Assembly: GCF_000340215.1 (NCBI RefSeq)
Contig: NW_006921532.1
Coordinates: forward strand, 4,601,126 to 4,665,125
Source: Pseudocercospora fijiensis CIRAD86
Lineage: Eukaryota > Ascomycota > Dothideomycetes > Mycosphaerellales > Mycosphaerellaceae
DNA length: 64,000 nt
Direction of reading: 5' to 3'
Of the stretch, positions 57,681 to 64,000 are shown in pieces (positions within the stretch are counted from its first letter, which is position 1; every line of letters starts with the position of its first letter). Under the pieces are notes generated by a model. The model made no database searches, was not told the origin of the DNA, and saw only the letters and a program-made list of their open reading frames with translations. The position numbers and the translations under genes were made by a program.

Positions 57681-58592
57681 GTATAAGAAGGGTATATTAG
57701 CAGGTAGATAGAGTAGTAGTAGGTACGAGTAGTATTCGATAGAGAACTAGGAGGAGAAGGAGGAAGGCAGGCTAGTTAGCCTAACGCTAAGCGCTAAGCC
57801 CTGCCTAAGGTACTAAAACCCTAGCTTTACTCGAGCTAGTTATATACTAATTACGTGTAGCCTCTAACATACGCTTCCCTTCTAAAGGCCGCGCCCTCGT
57901 AGCCTTTCTATATTCCAACCTCGACCTCCGTTACTACTAACTTAGTAAGTCTAACAAGCTGCTTAGCCGCGCTAAATTAAACACTTAACTACCTAATTAT
58001 GTAACTATATTAAACCTTACTTCTAACATAACACAATATGCAACTCTAACTACGCTATTCTTATATATAATAAAGTAATATATATCTACGAGAATTGAGG
58101 GCCTTCGACTAATTATAATACGAGCGCGTCTCCTCTACTATAATAGGTAGACGTACGAGGTATTGCAGCCCTGCCTCCGCTCTAAGTAATGTCGTACCGA
58201 GTTCTTTGCGTCTACTCTTAAAAGACCTAGAAATGTCCGCTTCCGAGGGTTTGTCCGTTTCCGAGGGATTGTTCTTGTTATTACGAGGACTATTATTGTT
58301 CGTAGTTTCGCTAGCCCTAATTAGTTAGGTTTAGCAGCCTTTAAGTATTAATCTTATCTTATCTTTTTAAAAAACACAGCTCGTCTGGTTTCTATAAGTA
58401 AAGGCTATTATAAGTGCAGTAGTAGAGGTTCGCCTCGCTTAAAGGGTTAGATAGATCGAGGAGTAACCTATTGTCCGCAAGATCGACCCCGGCTAGCTTA
58501 GCTCTATAGTTTTGCCCTTAGTTAGTCTATTAGTCGCTTAATCTTTTAGGCGGCTTAAAGTTTTAATTAAAGTTTTAATTAAAGGTGCCTTA
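57681..58592. repeat. Direct repeat copy B (~0.91 kb)
   Basis: Second copy of 56309-57186; the copies are separated by about 495 bp. It has an extra segment near 58305-58365 relative to copy A. Could be two LTRs of a small element or two tandem fragments; no TG...CA ends or flanking target duplication were found. Confidence 0.85.
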
Positions 58593-59499
58593 GGCTCGTA
58601 GTGTAGTATTGGCTAGTAACCGGCCCTATACCTATAGGCTAGTTTTGAGCCTACATAAGAGGCCTCCTTCTACAGAGTAGACAGATTATCAACCTCGTAT
58701 AGCACATTGTTTATGTTACACTTCTATAATGCCTATGTTGCAGGGCTCTAGTCATTAGCCTAAGCGACAGTCTCGTTATCCTATCTTGCTAAATATAGCT
58801 GCCTATATTGCTATAGGTTATGTTACCCTCGGTAGCCTATACTATTGCTACGAGTAGTAGTAGTAGTGTTAGTTTCCGTCCTTTATTAGAGCCGAAGGTA
58901 GGGCTATCTCTTTATATCTGACAGGTTCGGGTATGTTAAAGGTAGTCTCTAGGCACGAATGGCTATAACCGAAGCGAGGGCACGACAAGAGCCTACGATA
59001 CGGACGATACCGAAGTATCTTAAGGGGCCGTTACGACAAGCAGAGAAACCTCTTAACGAGGGCATCGCTTTAACCCCGAAAAGCTACAAACCCTTAGGAC
59101 TGTTACAGCTTAGGGCCTAGTCTATAACTATAGCTAGCTTCTAAGGACTCGGCTCCGGGTCGAAGACCTATTTAGCACCGCTTACTCGAGATAAGCTACC
59201 GTACGCCTAAGGAGGAGATAGACTAATTACCTATCGGCCTTGCTTAGTTTGCTAAGACTATCTATACGATAGCAATTTCTAGATTGCAGGTCGGATGCCT
59301 AGACAGTTCCCCTATTAACCGGGTAGATTGTTTCGGGATTCGCTACTTCGTTCGGACAGTGCTTAGCCTTCTACTAGAAAAAGAAGGTCCCCGCCCCCCC
59401 GCCTAGCTAAAGGAGATACGAGCTAGTTTCTAGGATCCAGGTGTAAATAGAGATTGTAGTCTCTCCCTCCGAGCGGTTTTCGTCCAATACTAAACTCAG
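58593..59499. other. Degraded sequence preceding the Ty3/gypsy internal region
   Basis: TpA-rich with a run of CCCCCCC at 59394-59400 and a GTAGTAGTAGTAGTG stretch at 58853-58867. It may contain the 5' LTR of the retroelement, but I could not place LTR ends or a primer-binding site. Confidence 0.35.
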
Positions 59500-59530
59500 C
59501 TCCTAGGGGTGTATAGGCGACCCCTAGGAG
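59500..59530. repeat. Perfect 11-bp inverted repeat (hairpin)
   Basis: CTCCTAGGGGT at 59500-59510 is exactly complementary to ACCCCTAGGAG at 59520-59530, with a 9-base loop. It lies just upstream of the 26-bp motif and is free of RIP-type changes. Confidence 0.85.
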
Positions 59531-59539
59531 GCCAAACTC

Positions 59540-59565
59540 CAATGCTACCCCGGGGGTGTTATTAG
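59540..59565 (+). repeat. 26-bp G/C-core motif, copy 1
   Basis: CAATGCTACCCCGGGGGTG followed by TTATTAG. Identical to 62778-62803 and inverted at 57636-57661. The core ACCCCGGGGGT is nearly palindromic. Confidence 0.9.
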
Positions 59566-59689
59566 AAGAAAACAGCCTAGCATACCATTTTCTCGCACAG
59601 CAATATCGAAACAAACCAAACCTACAATACACACTAAAAACACTTTCCTATAGCATTTTATTTTAACTACTTTATAACAATCGAATAAG

Positions 59690-62600
59690 CTCTAGCGAAA
59701 GCGAGCATTACGAATTAGCGGAATCTTCGGAATCTGATAACCTACCGGACCCTATTAACGAAGAAATTAGGCGACGACTAGTTATTATAAGCGCTATCGA
59801 ACTAGGGGCTGTCGAGCCTTCTACGCCCGAGGCCCTCTATAATATCGTTATAAAGATAATTTAAGGGCAAACTAACCTTCTCCGTTAGAACAGGCGTCGC
59901 CCGCTAGAGCTAGGAAGCAGTAGGAACCCTCTATTCGAAGGGTAGAACGCTACGGCGTACGTAGAACGCTTTAAGGACAACTTAGCCGAGTACGGACTCG
60001 AAGAGGAGTCGGACTAGTACAAGGTCCGGTCCCTTACGAGGACTACTATTACTAAGCTTTACCGAACCCTTAGAACCCTAGTTAGCTACCTAGAAAAGGA
60101 CAACAAGTCTAATGCCGACTAGGAGGTCTTTAAGTAGGCCTTTATAAGGGAGTATCGGGATCGCGATAGCCGTCGCATTAAAGGCAGTCGTACGTAGCTT
60201 AAGAACCTCTATATAGAGAGGCGCACCGAAGATAACGACCTAAAGGAGTACGTCCGCGAGTTTATTAAATTAGCGGACGGTATCGACTAGCAGGACCTCG
60301 AGAATTCTTAGAGAACGAGGCTGCTCCTTAAAGGGTTGCCGTAGTCTACGGCTAAGCGTGTCTTCCGTCGCTGCAAGCTTAGCGAAGCCAATCCCGAGAC
60401 CTTTAGGAAGTATAAAGAGGTCCTAGAGGCTGTTAAGAACGACATTAACAGCTCCGCCGACGCAAAGAAGTTCATTTACGGCGAGGACCGGAATAACCTA
60501 GCCTAGGTAAGGAACGATGCCTCGGGAACTAGAGGGCCTAAGTTTCTTCCTAAATCGCAAAGTAGTCCTAGTACCGTAACTCCTACTGTTACTAAGTATT
60601 CTTAGGACGTTGCGGACTTGGCTAAATCCCTAGCCTAGCTCAACCTTAATGCGAAAGCACTATAGCGAGTTAGGGAGGTCCTTAATGCTAGTATACTAAA
60701 GGATATACTACTAGTCTACTAGGTCTCCGATCCTAACTACCCTAAGGCCCCTTTAGTTAACGTCTACGCTATACGGAAGATCCATTCGGACTTAGATAGC
60801 AAGTGCTAGATGTGCGGCGGTTTCAAATATATTCAATTAGACTGCCCTGTCTAGAAGGAGCTTCTTAAGAGGAAGCTCGTTATATAAGTAAATAGTCGGT
60901 TCTACTATACCGACACCGGCGATAAGATTGACTTCGAGTAGGATCGTAGAGCCCCGAAGCTGCCTTAACTTAGGAGTCTTCTAGAGAAGAAGTATAGCAG
61001 TAAGATCGAGTTTAAGGACACTAGGAATAGTACCCTCGCCGCTATTACTAAACGAGAGACTTAGAAGGTTAGGGTAAAACAGGTTAAGGAGCGAAGCAGT
61101 AACGGTACTACTAAGCCTATTAAAGTCAACTTTGTGTCTTAGGACCTAGACGCAGTTACTAATGTTTACGCGGTTACTAAGAACAGTGTAGATGTCTACG
61201 CTACTACAAGGTCCCAAACTCAGTCGTCCTAAACCTAGTCCTAAGGCAAGGGTAAGAGCCCGTAGAACCCTACCCGCCCTAGTGCGGCAGCCCCTACTAG
61301 GATACTTAAGAAGCAGGCAGCTAATAAGGCTAAGAAACAGCGAGAATCAGTCGCTAAGACTAAGACACTCTAGACAGCTAAAGACCGTGCAACCCGAGCT
61401 AGTATAGCTACTCCGGAGGTCCTAGAGACTCCCGATATCGACATAGAGGATATTGCTACTAACATTAGTAGTACCCTAGGCCTAGCTAACCCGCCGGCCT
61501 ATAAGCGAAAGTCAGCCGACCTAAAGAGCTTTCGCTTTAATAGGTATATAAAGAAGTATAGTACCGGGCCTACTAACTCTTACGATATAAAGGCAAATGC
61601 TCTCTTCTAAGCTTTATAGTTCCTAGACCTTAAGTCTAACGTATCTATAGGGGAGCTTCTAGTATACGGTTTGCCTACTAACCTGTTCTAGAGCCGGATT
61701 CTTAACGATGCTACCTTTATAAAAGACCTTGCAGCCCTCCGACGTAAATAGGGGCGAGAGGACTATATCGACGTCTCTTCCCTATAGTTCCTTCCTAAAT
61801 TTTCAGGGGCCTAGGAGTTAGCAGAAGGCGAATTAGTAACCTACGAGAGCTAGGAGACTATCGATAATGCTAACGAAGAGGGGATTAAGGAGATAGGCCG
61901 AGGGGATAATAATAATGCCGACTCTACTTCGGTTTTAGTTTCTATTAAGGCTATCCGATTTACTAGCTAACAAATCGGTCGAGCAGGACCTCCTCGACCT
62001 AAGGAACTTTACTCTATCCCTAATAATATAGACCTTTCCGCAGTTACCCGTTCCTTTACCGTCGTTCCCGCTATCTACATTTAAGTTACTATCGGAAGCT
62101 ATAGTTAGCAGTTGCTAGCAATGCTTAATAATGGCTTAGAGTCACTTATTATAAGTGAGCGCTAGGCTAAATAGCTCCGACTGCTAATAAACAGAGATAT
62201 TTCCCTTAGTATATAGGGAGTAAATAGGGAGGTTGCGCTAGTAGGTGCCTACTATAATGTTATAGTAGACGCTTTCGGCATATACTTTTCCTTCACCTTC
62301 TAGATTGCCGCCGACCCGAATACGCCAATTATTCTAGGTCGTCTATAGTCTCGCATAACCCGGGGTATCTAGCGCAACTGCGACGATAGCTCCTAGGAAG
62401 GAACCATCGCTAACTAGAAGGGCAACCGAGTCGTGTTCACTAGTTATATCGGAAACACTAGCTGCAAGTCCTACGAGGATATCCTTACTGCTTCTAAGCG
62501 CTCTTCGGGAAACGCTATAGCGCGGTTATAAGACCGGCAATCTGCGCTATAAGTTAATATAGCTTAAATAGGTTATATCTAGAGGTGCGCCGCTCCGTAC

Positions 62601-62760
62601 GACAAGGCCAGTTTCTAGGCTCTATACTAAGGAGACGAATGCTCGAAGCAATAGCGAGCATAATAGTGCAACGACTACCTAGTACACGAATCTCGGTAAT
62701 AATACTGTCGTAGGCATCGCCGCCGGAAGCGGATCTACCCGAGCCCGAATCCGAACTAAC
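59690..62760 (+). pseudogene. Ty3/gypsy gag and protease region, RIP-inactivated
   Basis: Conceptual translation shows a capsid-like region (NATAYVERFKDNLAEYGLEE; LKEYVREFIKLADGI) and then a CCHC zinc knuckle at 60804-60845, C-x2-C-x4-Y-x4-C, in which the His is Tyr (TAT for CAT) and one spacer codon is TAG. Further down, near 62100-62350, a retropepsin-like segment (LLAMLNNGLESLIIS ... NTPIILGR) has Asn where the catalytic Asp is expected. Both changes are C-to-T or G-to-A transitions. Dozens of in-frame stops rule out function. Confidence 0.8.
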
Positions 62761-62777
62761 TAATTAGAGCGCCGAGC

Positions 62778-62803
62778 CAATGCTACCCCGGGGGTGTTAT
62801 TAG
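62778..62803 (+). repeat. 26-bp G/C-core motif, copy 2
   Basis: Exact copy of 59540-59565, here between the protease and reverse transcriptase relics. Confidence 0.9.
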
Positions 62804-62839
62804 GAATCTAACGTTTTCGCCGGAATTATAAATCAGGAT

Positions 62840-64000
62840 TACTAGCTATATACCTACCGACTTAAGGAGACTTCTAATAAAGTTTACGCGCTGTTCTGTT
62901 GCGCCAATCTCCGGGCCTAACGTTAAAGAGAGAGGGCTCGGGTATTACGAGCGGTTAGTATATATACCCTATATAAGAGGGTAGCTAACAAGATTAAGCC
63001 CGTAAAAGGCAGCGTGTATATAACCGATAGGTCCAATCCTAGCGGAAATCCTAACTAGCGACAAAAGTGCCTTAACCGCGAAGCGATGTTAATACCTAGG
63101 GATGGTCTATACGACTAGAGGTATATTACTAAAAAGTTCTCCGCTATTCCTAGGGGATCGAGGCTAACGCCGGAGAGACTAGCGAATATTAAACCTAGCA
63201 TCGAGCTTTCGGATCTTAAACTAGATTTGCTATACGAGCTTCTGTACAACCGCGAAGCCGTATTAGTATATAACTTTACGTATCTAGGTAGGATTAACCC
63301 GGAGGTTGCCCCTCTATAAAGGATCCGAACGATCGAGTATAAGCCTTAGGCTTACCTAGGGTTTAAGCTAAACCTAAGCCTAAGAGGTATAGTTAAGGAC
63401 ATAATACGGCAGCGTGTGAAGGCTAGTACCTTAGAGCCTTCCTATGCCTCGTATCGCAATCTATACTTCCTAGTTTAGAAGAAGACAGCCCCTAGGGAGC
63501 TAAAGAAGTATCGGCTAATTAACGCTATATAGAAGTTCAATGCAGTTACGATTAGAGATGCTAATCTTCCTCCGGAGACTAATAGATTCTTAGAAGCCTT
63601 TACTAACTATATAGTAGCCTCGCTAGTTAATGTATTCTCGGGCTACGACTAGATACCTCTCTACCCTAACAGCCGGGACCTTACTAGTTTCGAGACACCT
63701 CTTAGGCTATACAGACAAACTACCCTTCCCTAAGGGGCAACTAACTCCGTAGCCTAGTTTGTTCGCATTATAAACTAAGTCCTCGCGGCCTATATCTCCT
63801 ATATAGCGATGCCTTTCCTCGACGACATCGGTATTAAAGGCCCTAAAACTAGGTACGATAATAAAGAAGTAGAGCCTAGCATCCGTAGGTTCTTTCTCGA
63901 ACACATTTAGAACCTCGATAGTGTCCTCTGCGACCTAGAGCGAGCCAACCTAACGGTATATAGGGAGAAGCTTCAGCTCCTATACAAACGAATAAACATT
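62840..64000 (+). pseudogene. Ty3/gypsy reverse transcriptase, RIP-inactivated, cut by window end
   Basis: The frame through 63467-64000 gives YRLINAI, KFNAVTIRDANLPP, VNVFSGYD and the polymerase box AMPFLDDIGIKGP (Asp-Asp at 63821-63826), diagnostic of the Ty3/gypsy RT. TAG codons interrupt at sites where Lys/Gln/Trp are normal, for example right after FLV and before KFNAV. The remaining RT, RNase H and integrase parts should lie beyond 64000. The element is a fungal retrotransposon, not a virus. Confidence 0.92.

Larger units (their letters stand above)
54730..64000. repeat. RIP-degraded repeat block
   Basis: From about 54730 to the window end the sequence is dominated by TpA and nearly lacks CpA and TpG. 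In 55021-55140 I count 19 TpA, one CpA and no TpG. Open frames of more than 60 codons almost vanish, and stops are mainly TAG and TAA where Trp, Gln or Arg codons would be expected. This is the pattern left by repeat-induced point mutation of duplicated DNA. Named components are listed separately. Confidence 0.9.

Noticed and set aside
56309..58592. Calling the direct repeat pair LTRs
   Set aside because: No TG...CA ends, target-site duplication or primer-binding site could be located; left as direct repeats.
59423..59632. 69-codon minus-strand frame in the repeat block
   Set aside because: It crosses the hairpin and the 26-bp motif; likely open because this patch escaped RIP rather than because it is a gene.
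61192..61407. 71-codon plus-strand Arg/Leu-rich frame
   Set aside because: Alternative frame of the degraded gag-pol relic.

Overview
The window looks like euchromatin from a filamentous ascomycete, most likely a dothideomycete of the Mycosphaerella/Capnodiales type. The evidence is short introns (about 48-100 nt with GT...AG ends and CTRAY-like branch sites), compact gene spacing, fungus-specific families (SUN/GH132, copper-fist factor, GT34 mannosyltransferase, MIX23) and a repeat block carrying the CpA-to-TpA signature of repeat-induced point mutation (RIP). The class-level placement is inference.

Layout. 1-4683: a secreted tannase/feruloyl esterase (+) and MIX23 (-). 4811-6158: a terminal-inverted-repeat element, mostly an assembly gap, sitting in the divergent promoter between MIX23 and DNA ligase I. 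6528-17457 (+ strand): DNA ligase I (CDC9), a SURF4/Erv29 cargo receptor, Nup84/Nup107 and a patatin-like protein that has lost its catalytic residues. 18162-22525 (- strand): a GT34 mannosyltransferase and a monothiol glutaredoxin. 22886-26122 (+): RPF2, a small Cys-rich hypothetical protein and a complex I subunit. 26699-30064 (-): COP9 signalosome subunit 4 and a copper-fist protein. 30809-33645: EFM7 (+), then the head-to-head pair QCR8 (-) and prohibitin PHB1 (+). 33646-36518 is gene-poor and leads into a SUN-family wall protein (+). 38726-45527: ARP2 (+), a peroxiredoxin-like protein (-), mitoribosomal mS38/COX24 (+), a VOC/extradiol-dioxygenase-like protein (-) and GPI11/PIG-F (+). 46201-54559: a Ser/Thr-rich putative GPI protein (-), a Sac7-like RhoGAP (-), TIM9 (+) and translin (-).

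54730-64000 is a RIP-degraded repeat block. It holds an unrecognised degraded coding-like stretch, a pair of ~0.9 kb direct repeats, and a Ty3/gypsy gag-pol relic whose reverse transcriptase runs off the window end.

Most genes are housekeeping and do not form a cluster. Five nuclear-encoded genes for the respiratory chain or mitochondrial biogenesis (MIX23, complex I subunit, QCR8, PHB1, TIM9) plus mS38 are scattered through the window. I found no secondary-metabolite cluster, CRISPR array, rRNA or recognisable tRNA. The most unusual single items are the patatin pseudoenzyme, the duplicated splice donor that regenerates the PCNA-binding motif of DNA ligase I, the copper-fist protein lacking its usual His ligand, and a GC-AG intron in translin.
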